From positions 62,001-126,000 of the forward strand of contig CAZJLJ010000001.1 in the NCBI GenBank assembly GCA_964546935.1: a DNA stretch of 64,000 nt, read 5' to 3'. Below the pieces are notes generated by a model, which was not told where the DNA came from, did not search any database, and saw only the letters and a list, made by a program, of their open reading frames with translations. This document shows, in pieces, positions 54,067 to 62,256 of the stretch. Positions within the stretch are counted from its first letter, which is position 1. The number at the start of each line of letters is the position of its first letter. This DNA is from JALYTY01 sp964546935. GTDB lineage: Bacteria; Vulcanimicrobiota; Vulcanimicrobiia; Vulcanimicrobiales; Vulcanimicrobiaceae. Both the position numbers and the translations under genes were made by a program.

Positions 54067-55952
54067 CAGTGTCCTAAATGTTCGGCGATAAGAGCTACAA
54101 ACGCATCAATCGATGGTTCGGCGGCAACGATGTCCGGGGCAAAACCGGCATTTTTCGCGGCCTCACTTGATTGCGGCCCCATGGCCGCAACGAGCGGACG
54201 GCCTTCCACCTGGCGAAGCTGCTCCAGGTATCCACGCGCGGCAGCAACCGAACCGCTCGAAGGAAAAACAACCATATCGGGTTTGCGATTTTGCACGTCC
54301 GGAACCTCGTGTTCCAGCAACTCGAGAACCTCGATGCCACGGCGGCGCAACTCCTCGGCGATTCGGCTCGGACGTTTCTGAGTGCGAGGAAGCACAACCA
54401 GGCGATTACCGTTCGACGGAATGTGCGGTGCTATCAACGCAGCGATTCGCTCTCCCAGCGCTTCCGCTTCGGCGACGCTTTCGGCTTTGGACTGAACGAT
54501 CTCGCGCACCACTTGATTGCGCCCTACCAGTGCGAAGGCGGCGTGAACGGTAAGCACGTCGCCGTCGAAAAACGCGTGAACACCAAGCGGCGCATTACAA
54601 CCCGCACGCAACGACCGCAGTGCAGCGCGTTCGCAACTGACGCTCAATTCGGAGCGGCGATCGTTGATTACCGATCGAAGCGTTTCCGCTAGAGCGCTAT
54701 CATCTGCGCGCGTCTCTATCGCGAGCGCACCTTGAGCAACAGCCGGAACGATCTCGTCAACCGAAAACGGAACGGTGTACGTTGCACGAATGCGTAAACG
54801 ATTCAATCCCGCCATTGCAAGCACGATCGCGTCGTAAGACCCTTCACGTAACTTTCGCAGCCGCGTATCTACGTTGCCACGAATATCTTCGTAGCGTAAA
54901 TCCGGGCGTAACGCTTGCAACTGCGAGCGCCTTCTCAGGCTGGAAGTCCCAACGACGGCGCCGGCCGGCAGACTTTCAAAACATTCGTAGCGCTCGCTGC
55001 AAAAGACGTCGCGTGGATCTTCGCGTGACGATATCGCTGCGATCTGCATATCGGATTCAAGGACCCCGGGCAGATCTTTGCACGAATGAACGGCGTAGTC
55101 GGCACGATGCTCGCGTAGCGCGATTTCAAGTTCTTTTACGAAGACGTTCACGCTTCCGATGGCCGCGACGGGGCGGTCTTGCACGCGGTCACCCGTGGTC
55201 GTGACATTCAAAATTTTCGTCGCAATCCCGGCCTCTGCAAGCCGTGCTGCGACCATGCGCGTTTGCGTCATTGCTAGCGCACTCGCGCGCGACGCGCAGA
55301 CTACAATTCCCGTGCGTTTTTCGATACCGCCTTGCAGCACGCGTGCGATCGTTGCCTCAACGACGTGCTCGGCTTCTACCGGATCCATTGCGGCGAGTTC
55401 TTGTACGGGCATCTCCGCGAGTTCACGTAAAACGGCAGCGCGGTGTTCCAACGGCAGCACGGTCTGAACGTAGGTCCGCATTCTTGCCAGCGTTCGAGCA
55501 GCCGCGGCGTACGGTTCACCGAACTGCTCGTTCAGTTCGCGAGCAATGCGCTTTGAAAATGCGGGCGTGCTTCCGCCGGAATCAATCGTAAATGTCAGAT
55601 CGCCGGAGCGAACCGTCGCCTGCATCGTGAAGTCGCCCGCGCCGGACGTCATCGCATCGGAAACGAGCACGTTCATCGATCGCGCATCCGAGACGATTCG
55701 TTCGTTGATTGCAGGATCGTCCGTTGCCGCGATCGCCAAAATTACCCCATGCATGTCTTCGGGCTGATATGCCCGGCGCAAAAGCGAGCAATCATCGGCT
55801 GCGAACGCTTCGAACCGTGGATCGATCTGCGGCGCTACGACTCGAACCTTCAGGCCTGCGGCAAGAAGGGCTTCGGCTTTTCGCAATGCCACTTCACCGC
55901 CGCCGGCAAGCAGCGCAATGCGGCCGTTCGTTCGTAGGGCAATCGGAAGCAT
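54066..55952 (-). CDS. hemC: Precorrin-2 dehydrogenase / HMB synthase / partial HemD fusion
   Basis: 628 aa triple fusion. Residues 1-205: SirC/Met8/CysG-N type precorrin-2 dehydrogenase with NAD motif LLAGGGEVALRKAEALL and SDAMTSGAGDFTMQATVRSG. Residues about 213-510: hydroxymethylbilane synthase, with IVVCASRASALAMTQTRMV, HSCKDLPG, GTSSLRRRSQLQALRPDL and dipyrromethane Cys452 in RAGCNAPLG. Residues about 515-628: one lobe (the C-terminal type) of uroporphyrinogen-III synthase: VVLPRTQKRPSRIAEELRRRG, MVVFPSSGSVAAARGYL, AAMGPQSSEAAKNAG. A full HemD exists in the CobA fusion, so this half is redundant or regulatory. First gene of the cluster; 9 nt separate it from the divergent GT39 gene. Confidence 0.93.
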   Translation of the reverse strand: MLPIALRTNGRIALLAGGGEVALRKAEALLAAGLKVRVVAPQIDPRFEAFAADDCSLLRRAYQPEDMHGVILAIAATDDPAINERIVSDARSMNVLVSDAMTSGAGDFTMQATVRSGDLTFTIDSGGSTPAFSKRIARELNEQFGEPYAAAARTLARMRTYVQTVLPLEHRAAVLRELAEMPVQELAAMDPVEAEHVVEATIARVLQGGIEKRTGIVVCASRASALAMTQTRMVAARLAEAGIATKILNVTTTGDRVQDRPVAAIGSVNVFVKELEIALREHRADYAVHSCKDLPGVLESDMQIAAISSREDPRDVFCSERYECFESLPAGAVVGTSSLRRRSQLQALRPDLRYEDIRGNVDTRLRKLREGSYDAIVLAMAGLNRLRIRATYTVPFSVDEIVPAVAQGALAIETRADDSALAETLRSVINDRRSELSVSCERAALRSLRAGCNAPLGVHAFFDGDVLTVHAAFALVGRNQVVREIVQSKAESVAEAEALGERIAALIAPHIPSNGNRLVVLPRTQKRPSRIAEELRRRGIEVLELLEHEVPDVQNRKPDMVVFPSSGSVAAARGYLEQLRQVEGRPLVAAMGPQSSEAAKNAGFAPDIVAAEPSIDAFVALIAEHLGH

Positions 55953-55961
55953 GGGTCCCGG

Positions 55962-57614
55962 ATGGATTCATCGTCTGCGCGCCAAACACCGTCACTCCAT
56001 ATGGAAAGACCCGCACGTGCGGCTTTTGTCGGCGCCCTAATCGCCGCGCTTATAACGCTACCCGGCCTTGGTGCGGGCACGCTTTGGGATAATAGCGAGA
56101 CCGCGTACGGCGAAGTCGCTCGCGAGATTCTGCTCACCCACGATTGGGTGGTCATGCATCTCAATGGAGCGCCGTGGTTCGTTCAGCCGCCGCTCTACTT
56201 CTGGATAACGGCGCTTTCGGCGAAGCTCTTCGGAGCGACGTCGTTCGCGTTTCGGTTACCGGCGGCGCTTGCGACTATTATCATGGGAGCGATGACCGGC
56301 TGGGCTGTCGCACGTCAAGCCGGCACCCGGATCGGCATTTATGCAAGCGCGATTCTTTCCAGCTGCTTCATGCAAGCCATTATCGGACGCTTGGCAATTA
56401 TGGATGCCTTGCTGGATTTGGCCGTCGCCTTTGCGGTGTTTTGGTGGTTCCGCTCTTTGGAGTCCGGACGCGAACGTTACTTCATCTACGGATGGATCGC
56501 TGCGGCGTTGGGTTTTCTCGCGAAGGGACCGGTTGCGCCGGTTATTGCGTTGATGGTAATCGTTCCGTTCGCTTGGTGGAACTCGCGCATCGAACCTACA
56601 CGGCTACCTTCTCCGCGCGCATGGCTCTTAGGATGCGGTTTCGCGCTCGCAATCGTTGCGCCGTGGATAATTGCAGTCGGGATTCATTCGGGTCCGCAAG
56701 CGATCGTGGAGTTGATCGGTCATTACACCGTCGGACGCTACACCGGTGTTATCGAAAATCAATCCGGGCCGCTCTGGTACTACGTTCCCGTTTTGATCCT
56801 CGGCTTTTTTCCGTGGATTGCATTTCTCCCGATGGCGATCGTGTACGGCGTGCGCCAATTGCGCTCGACCGCGACTGATCCCGAGATTGCACGTCTGTGG
56901 CGCTTGGGGTTCGTGTGGATCGTAGTGCCGTTCGTGTTTTTCAGCCTCGCGAAAACGAAGCTCCCCAATTACATTGCGCTTGAATTTCCGGCGCTCGCGC
57001 TGGTCACGGCACTTTACTTCGACAGCATCGTTCGCAAGGGGCTGAGCCGTTCGGCGATCGTTTCGGCGGCTTGCGTTCCGGTCTTTATCGGGATGGTTGC
57101 TTTTGCCATCGCCGTGTTCGTGCGCGACAACCGTTTGACCAGCGATGCAAGAAACGTCGTTCCCGACCTGATCGTCATGGGCAGTATTATTTTCGCAGGA
57201 TCGCTGCTTACCGCGATTCTCCTAAGCATCCGTCGTACCGTTGGTATTGCTCCGTACGCTTTGGCGGCCGCGGCTCTTATTTCGACGGACATTTTGGCAA
57301 TGTTCGCGTTGCCGCACGCGGAGGCGTTTAAGCCCATTCCGCACCTCGCGAAAATCATCGACGCGCAACGGCAGCCGGGCGACGCAATCGCGATCGACGA
57401 TTACCATGGCGGCAACGCGTTGATCTTCTACACAAGTCCGCCCGTCTTTCCGCTTTCGCAGGACGTTGCGTGTTCGAACGATCGTGTATGGGTGGTCGAA
57501 CCGAAGAAGCGCAGCTCGCCCGATCCGACGTATGGCCGGCAGCGTAAGAAAATCAGCGAATGGGGAACGGCCGCGCTTTATTTGATTCAGGGGCCGCCTT
57601 GCCATGGCGGTTGA
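55962..57614 (+). CDS. Glycosyltransferase family 39 (ArnT/PMT-like)
   Basis: 550 aa from ATG 55962; ATG 56001 (MERPARAAF) is a plausible alternative since the divergent hemC fusion starts 9 nt away. About 11-12 helices. GT39 pattern: DNSETAYGEVAREILLTHDWVVMHLNGAPWFVQPPLYFW, with the acidic residue pair (D, E) in the first periplasmic loop, RLPAALATIIMG, and HYTVGRYTGV. Transfers sugar from a polyprenyl-phosphate donor to a lipid or protein. Acceptor unknown. Its end overlaps the PadR gene by 11 nt. Confidence 0.88.
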   Translation: MDSSSARQTPSLHMERPARAAFVGALIAALITLPGLGAGTLWDNSETAYGEVAREILLTHDWVVMHLNGAPWFVQPPLYFWITALSAKLFGATSFAFRLPAALATIIMGAMTGWAVARQAGTRIGIYASAILSSCFMQAIIGRLAIMDALLDLAVAFAVFWWFRSLESGRERYFIYGWIAAALGFLAKGPVAPVIALMVIVPFAWWNSRIEPTRLPSPRAWLLGCGFALAIVAPWIIAVGIHSGPQAIVELIGHYTVGRYTGVIENQSGPLWYYVPVLILGFFPWIAFLPMAIVYGVRQLRSTATDPEIARLWRLGFVWIVVPFVFFSLAKTKLPNYIALEFPALALVTALYFDSIVRKGLSRSAIVSAACVPVFIGMVAFAIAVFVRDNRLTSDARNVVPDLIVMGSIIFAGSLLTAILLSIRRTVGIAPYALAAAALISTDILAMFALPHAEAFKPIPHLAKIIDAQRQPGDAIAIDDYHGGNALIFYTSPPVFPLSQDVACSNDRVWVVEPKKRSSPDPTYGRQRKKISEWGTAALYLIQGPPCHGG

Positions 57615-58200
57615 CGCGGGGCGCGAGCTGCTGTTGCTCGGCATGCTGCGTCGAACGCCGATGTCTGCCTACGATCTAGCACGGGCTGTAAAGTCGCACT
57701 CGTCGCTATATCGAACCATGGCTCGCGGAAATCCGTACGCGCAGCTTGCGAGGCTGGAGGATTCCGGCTTGATCGTTTCGCGCAATACGAAAGCTACGCG
57801 TGGGCCGCATGAAATGAAGACGGTTTACCGGCTCTCGGCGGCTGGGCGTGCGCGTTTCAATGCGGCTCTGGAATCCGTTTTCGAAGACGTGCAGGCATCC
57901 GATGCAACGCTTGAAATCGCCTGCGTTTTGCTCGGGCAGCTCCCGCGCGATCGAGCGAGAGAATTATTGGCACGCCGTCTCGCGCTCGTCGCTGCGCAAG
58001 AGAAACGGTTGGCGCGGCTGCTCGGAAAACCCGAGGAGCGCAGCGGAGCGGCGCAACTGATGATGATGCACGCGCATGAACGTCTACGCGGCGAAGGTTC
58101 TTGGCTGCGTGAATCGATCGCGCTCTTGAAGAACGCGAAGTGGCAGCCCGGCTGGGTTTCCGACGACGAGGCTACGGCGCAAACGCGGCGTTTACCGTAA
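57604..58200 (+). CDS. PadR-like transcription regulator
   Basis: 198 aa. N-terminal winged HTH: ELLLLGMLRRTPMSAYDLARAVK, ARGNPYAQLARLEDSGLIVSR and a wing TVYRLSAAGRARF, as in PadR proteins. C-terminal helical dimerisation domain (about 100-180) with QLPRDRARELLARRLALVAAQEKRL. Start overlaps GT39, so it may control that gene or the neighbouring RND pump, whose upstream region has a strong inverted repeat. Confidence 0.8.
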   Translation: MAVDAGRELLLLGMLRRTPMSAYDLARAVKSHSSLYRTMARGNPYAQLARLEDSGLIVSRNTKATRGPHEMKTVYRLSAAGRARFNAALESVFEDVQASDATLEIACVLLGQLPRDRARELLARRLALVAAQEKRLARLLGKPEERSGAAQLMMMHAHERLRGEGSWLRESIALLKNAKWQPGWVSDDEATAQTRRLP

Positions 58201-58567
58201 CGTGGAAGCCGATCGAGAAGATCAGCGCCACGAAAATAGCCAAGTGCCATTTGCGTAACACGCGCCGATAAGAACCGGGATCCTGTAAACTCGCGCCGAC
58301 GAACGTTTGAGCGCCTAGAGCTAAAATTGCAACCGTGGCCGCACGTAACCCGGCGCCGTCGGCGCCGCGCATTGCGCCCATTGCGAAAAATCCGTGTATT
58401 GCGGCGAGCGCCAGCGCTGCATAACCCAGCACGTAGTGCGGACGCATTCGGCGAACGAGCGGCGGCGATCGCCACAACCGCCTAAAAAAGACGCCCGCAA
58501 ATGCCGCGCATAAAACTAGAATCGTAGCAAGCCAGCCGCTAACGGCGCTTCCAAAGACCCACGCCAT
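58172..58567 (-). CDS. Cytochrome b561-like small membrane protein
   Basis: 131 aa, four helices. His residues lie in membrane positions: RPHYVLGYAALALAAIHGFFAM (helix 2) and RKWHLAIFVALIFSIGFHVTVN (helix 4), giving two His pairs that could bind haem as in b561/ferric-reductase-like proteins. Directly downstream (0 nt) of the secreted 127-aa gene. Its end overlaps the convergent PadR gene by 29 nt. Haem binding is an inference. Confidence 0.6.
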   Translation of the reverse strand: MAWVFGSAVSGWLATILVLCAAFAGVFFRRLWRSPPLVRRMRPHYVLGYAALALAAIHGFFAMGAMRGADGAGLRAATVAILALGAQTFVGASLQDPGSYRRVLRKWHLAIFVALIFSIGFHVTVNAAFAP

Positions 58568-58951
58568 TTAACGAATCGACACGTAGGGCGTCATTACGAC
58601 GAGTTTAGAAGCGTCGGCAGCGTGAGGCTTTGTGGCCGTCGCGTAGACGTACACTACTGCGCCGGGCTTTAGATCGTCGCGCGAGCCCATCGCCACGGAA
58701 ACGCTCTCCGGGGCATAGATCGCAATTGTATCGCCGGTTGCGCGATACGTATTGCCGGTGACGCGCTCGAGAATCTTTGCCGTTATCGTGGAGCGCTTTA
58801 TGGCATCGACCCGAGCCACGAACGTTAAGCTCGCTCCGGGAGCTGCACTCTCTACGGCATGCGCGGGCATTGGCGACATTTCGTGCATTTGCGCTACGGC
58901 CGGCACGGACGAGAAAAGGGCGATAAGTACCACTAGCATTAGACATTTCAT
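58568..58951 (-). CDS. Secreted protein of unknown function
   Basis: 127 aa. Signal peptide MKCLMLVVLIALFSSVPAVA-Q, a Met/His-rich start of the mature part (MHEMSPMPAH, which could bind copper), then beta-rich TITAKILERVTGNTYRATGDTIAIYAPESVS and GAVVYVYATATKP. The shape is that of a small OB or DUF5666-like domain. Paired with the b561-like protein; perhaps a periplasmic redox or metal partner. Confidence 0.6.
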   Translation of the reverse strand: MKCLMLVVLIALFSSVPAVAQMHEMSPMPAHAVESAAPGASLTFVARVDAIKRSTITAKILERVTGNTYRATGDTIAIYAPESVSVAMGSRDDLKPGAVVYVYATATKPHAADASKLVVMTPYVSIR

Positions 58952-58998
58952 ACGACTACGGTAACGGTTTCCGTTCGGGTGCAGAACCGCAGCGATGG

Positions 58999-59029
58999 GC
59001 GAATTTACTCCACCTTGAAGTAAATTCGC
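58999..59029. promoter_or_regulatory. Perfect 11-bp inverted repeat, probable operator
   Basis: GCGAATTTACT (58999-59009) and AGTAAATTCGC (59019-59029), 9-bp spacer. It lies in the 125-bp gap between the divergent secreted-protein and RND genes. Symmetry, size and position fit a TetR-, MerR- or PadR-type operator. A smaller palindrome AACGG-TTT-CCGTT is at 58963-58975. Confidence 0.6.
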
Positions 59030-59076
59030 GGTGAATCCCGCAGTGGCAGTTGGCAGAACCGGCGCATCGTGATTCC

Positions 59077-62000
59077 ATGTGGCTTACGCGCGCGGCTCTG
59101 GCGCACCCAATCGCCGTAACGTTATTTTACATCGCGATTGCGGTAGCGGGCTTAGTCGCGGTGTTCTCGATAGGACGCAGCGTTTTACCGCCGATTTCGC
59201 TGCCGGCGGTTTCCGTCTTAGCTACGTATCCGAGTGCGGGCGCGGCCGAGATGGAACGTCTAGTGATCGAGCCGATCGAAGATTCGCTCGACAACGTTGC
59301 CGGCGTCGACCGCGTCTCGGCGTCGGCGCAGCACGGCGTAGCGCAAATTGCGGTCCGCTTCAAATACGGTGTATCGATCGAAAAAGCGCAGAACGACGTG
59401 CAGCACGCCGTCGAAGCTGCGCGGGTCAACTTCCCTAGCGATCTGCAGCCGCCGGTTGTGGAAAGAAACGATCCGTCGATCGCGCCCGTTGTCGACCTCG
59501 CCGTTTCATCGGCGGTTTTAGGCCGGCGCGACCTTGAAAGGATTGTCGATAAACAAATCGTTCCCGCGTTGCGAGGTACCGCCGGTGCCGGGTCGGTGCG
59601 AGCTGTAGGAACGTTTCGGCGTATCTTTCTCGTCTCACCGAAACGTAAAGCGTTAGATGCGGTCGGCATTACCGGGTTGGATCTGTTGCGTGCCATGCAA
59701 AGCGCAGGCGCGGTTTATCCCGGCGGATACGAGGAAGATGGACCGGTGCGGACTAGCGTGAGCGTGCGCGCCGATTCGCAGTCACCACTTCAACTGGCGC
59801 GAATTCCCGTAATGAGTACGAACGCCGTCACGGCCGGTGAGGTCGCGGATATCCGCGACGCTTTCGACGATCCGTCCACCGTTTCAAGCTACAACGGCGA
59901 CGATGCGATTCTGTTGTACGTGAGCCGTACGCCGGGGTCGGACACGTTGCGCACCGTCCGGAGCGTTCGGAACACCGTCGTCCGCTTACGGCAAGCGTAC
60001 CCGCTCGTGCGAATCGCCGAGTTCCGCAGCGATCTCCCGTTCACCAATGCCGCCGTCTCCGGCGTCGTGCAGACCTTATTCGAGGGCATTTTGCTTACCG
60101 TCTTAACCATGCTCTTGTTTCTGCACTCGTGGCGAAACGCGGCAATCGCCGCGCTTGCGATTCCGTGTTCCCTTTTTGCGACGTTCGTGGCGATGTGGCT
60201 GTTGGGATTCACCATCAACGTGCTTTCGCTCATGGGCCTTTCGATGACGATCGGTATCCTTGTTGACGATTCGATCGTGATCATAGATGCCATCGCTCAT
60301 GCACGCGCAAGAGGAACTGCGGCCGTGGCGGCTGCGCTGGCGGGGAGGAAAGAACTCGGTGGGGCAGCGATTGCGATCACGTTTGTAGACATTGTGGTCT
60401 TCGGGCCGATCGCTGTAATGAGCGGAGTCGTCGGTCAATTCATGCGGGAGTTTGCGGCCGTCATCGTCATTGCCACAGCTTTTTCACTGCTTGTCTCGTT
60501 CACGTTAACTCCATTGCTTAGTGCACGCTGGACCATGAAAGAACGAATCGCTACGCGGTTGCCGTGGACGCTTCGGGGAGAATGGTTTCAAGCGATCCTC
60601 TTTTGCGGCAGCGCTTTTGCACGCAGTTTCAATGCTTTGGAAGCGCAGGTTGCGAACTTTTATGCAATTCGTTTGCTCCCGGTCGCATGGAAGTACCGGA
60701 AACTGTTGCTCGCTGGTGTCGGGCTCGTCGCATTGCTCTCGTTTATCCCGTTGGCAAACGGTGGTATTCCGATGGAGTTTTCTCCGCCGGTCGATCGCGG
60801 TGAGGTCACTGTCGACCTCTCCGAGCCGCCCGGAACGCCGATCCAGCGTACCAATGTGAATTTGAGACGCGTAGCAGCGCGGCTGCTCGACGACAATCGC
60901 GTTGCCGGCGTCGTTACCACTGCGGGGCGCGGTTTCGACGGAGTTTCCGATGTTCTCGCAGAGAATCTCGGGGAGATCTCGATCGAGCTGCGCGATGAAA
61001 CGTCTACGGGATCCGCCATTGCAAGCTACGCAAAGTCGCTTGGAGCGCTCGTTCCGGAAGCATCATTTAGTCAAACGGGACGTGGGATGGGCGGTACCGC
61101 ACCCATATCGTTCACTGTGAGCGGTGATGCGGCCGCCTTACCGGTCGCGGCGCGCAACGTTGAGGCGCAGCTTCGCGCAGATCCGTTTGTGACCGATGTG
61201 CGTCGCAGTGACGTGGGAGTCGCGCCTCAGCTGGAAATGCGCGTGGATAGCGAGCGGGCGAAACTGCTAGCCGTTGATGCCGGCGATGCATCGCTCACCG
61301 CTCGTTTAGCTAGCGGCGGCATCTTGGCGACACGCACGCGCACCGACGATTGGTTGATCGACGTCGTCGTTCGCGACGAATCAGCGCGCAATGGCGATAG
61401 CGACTGGAACACGCGGCTCACGGTTCGGTCCGCAACCGGCGCATTGATCCCACTTTCGGATCTCATAACGCAACGGCGTACCCTCGAACCGCTCGTTCTC
61501 GAACGCGAAAATCGTCAACGCATCGTTTCTATCACCGCGAATCCGCTGGACGGTATGCCCGTTGAGACGGCGCTCGCGCCGGTTGCCCGCCGAATCGACT
61601 CGGTGTTGCCCTTTGGAACGCACATCGAAAAGCGCGGCGATTTGGAGCAGTTCGAAGAAACGGTGAGCAAGATCGTTGCGACGCTCGCGCTTTCGATATT
61701 GCTCGTCTATTCGATTCTTGCGGTGCTGTACCGCAGCTATCGTCTGCCGCTTGTCGTGATGGCGACGGTGCCGCTAGCCGCGGTGGGTGCCTTTGGTACC
61801 CTTACTGCGCTCAATGCATTGCATGACGTATTTCCCGGCGCCGGCGTCTTTGCGTCGCAAACGCTGAACTTGTATTCGATGCTGGGCATCGTCTTGCTCG
61901 TTGGGCTGGTAGCCAAAAACGGGATCTTGCTGGTCGAATTCGCTGAACGTGAAGTTCGCGACGGAATCGATGCGTTGCAAGCGATGCAGCACGCGGCGCA

Positions 62001-62256
62001 CCGCCGCTTCCGGCCGGTTGTGATGACGACGTGCGCCATGATCGGCGGAATGCTTCCGCTTGCGCTCGGAGACGCCGCCGGCGCCGAATTCAGGAAAGCT
62101 TTGGGCTCGGTCGTCATCGGCGGGTTAACCAGTTCGCTGATCTTGACGTTCTTTGTCGTGCCGTTGGTCTATGTAATGAGCCGTGGCGGCCCTAAAAAGA
62201 AACGGGCACTGCAGATGCAGCGCCCGTTCATTCCGGAGAGTCTCGAGATTACTTGA
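59077..62256 (+). CDS. RND multidrug/hydrophobe efflux pump (AcrB-like)
   Basis: 1059 aa from ATG 59077 (MWLTRAALAHPIAVTLFYIA), which matches the usual RND N-terminus; TTG 59050 is an alternative. Twelve helices and two large periplasmic loops. PAVSVLATYPSAGAAEMERLV, TM4 GILVDDSIVIIDAIAHARARG with the proton-relay Asp pair, and TM10-12 YSILAVLYRSYRLPLVVMATVPLAAVGAF, LVGLVAKNGILLVEFAERE. Typical HAE1 length. No membrane-fusion protein or TolC is nearby, so it may pair with distant ones. Its 3' end overlaps the cytochrome gene by 8 nt. Confidence 0.93.
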   Translation: MWLTRAALAHPIAVTLFYIAIAVAGLVAVFSIGRSVLPPISLPAVSVLATYPSAGAAEMERLVIEPIEDSLDNVAGVDRVSASAQHGVAQIAVRFKYGVSIEKAQNDVQHAVEAARVNFPSDLQPPVVERNDPSIAPVVDLAVSSAVLGRRDLERIVDKQIVPALRGTAGAGSVRAVGTFRRIFLVSPKRKALDAVGITGLDLLRAMQSAGAVYPGGYEEDGPVRTSVSVRADSQSPLQLARIPVMSTNAVTAGEVADIRDAFDDPSTVSSYNGDDAILLYVSRTPGSDTLRTVRSVRNTVVRLRQAYPLVRIAEFRSDLPFTNAAVSGVVQTLFEGILLTVLTMLLFLHSWRNAAIAALAIPCSLFATFVAMWLLGFTINVLSLMGLSMTIGILVDDSIVIIDAIAHARARGTAAVAAALAGRKELGGAAIAITFVDIVVFGPIAVMSGVVGQFMREFAAVIVIATAFSLLVSFTLTPLLSARWTMKERIATRLPWTLRGEWFQAILFCGSAFARSFNALEAQVANFYAIRLLPVAWKYRKLLLAGVGLVALLSFIPLANGGIPMEFSPPVDRGEVTVDLSEPPGTPIQRTNVNLRRVAARLLDDNRVAGVVTTAGRGFDGVSDVLAENLGEISIELRDETSTGSAIASYAKSLGALVPEASFSQTGRGMGGTAPISFTVSGDAAALPVAARNVEAQLRADPFVTDVRRSDVGVAPQLEMRVDSERAKLLAVDAGDASLTARLASGGILATRTRTDDWLIDVVVRDESARNGDSDWNTRLTVRSATGALIPLSDLITQRRTLEPLVLERENRQRIVSITANPLDGMPVETALAPVARRIDSVLPFGTHIEKRGDLEQFEETVSKIVATLALSILLVYSILAVLYRSYRLPLVVMATVPLAAVGAFGTLTALNALHDVFPGAGVFASQTLNLYSMLGIVLLVGLVAKNGILLVEFAEREVRDGIDALQAMQHAAHRRFRPVVMTTCAMIGGMLPLALGDAAGAEFRKALGSVVIGGLTSSLILTFFVVPLVYVMSRGGPKKKRALQMQRPFIPESLEIT
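62190..62228 (-). terminator. Terminator of cytochrome gene, inside RND coding end
   Basis: Stem AACGGGC (62201-62207)/GCCCGTT (62222-62228) plus inner CTGCA/TGCAG with loop GA. On the minus strand the hairpin is followed by TCTTTTTAGG (62200-62191), so it acts for the cytochrome b gene, which ends at 62249. The same DNA encodes the last residues of the RND pump. Confidence 0.65.
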
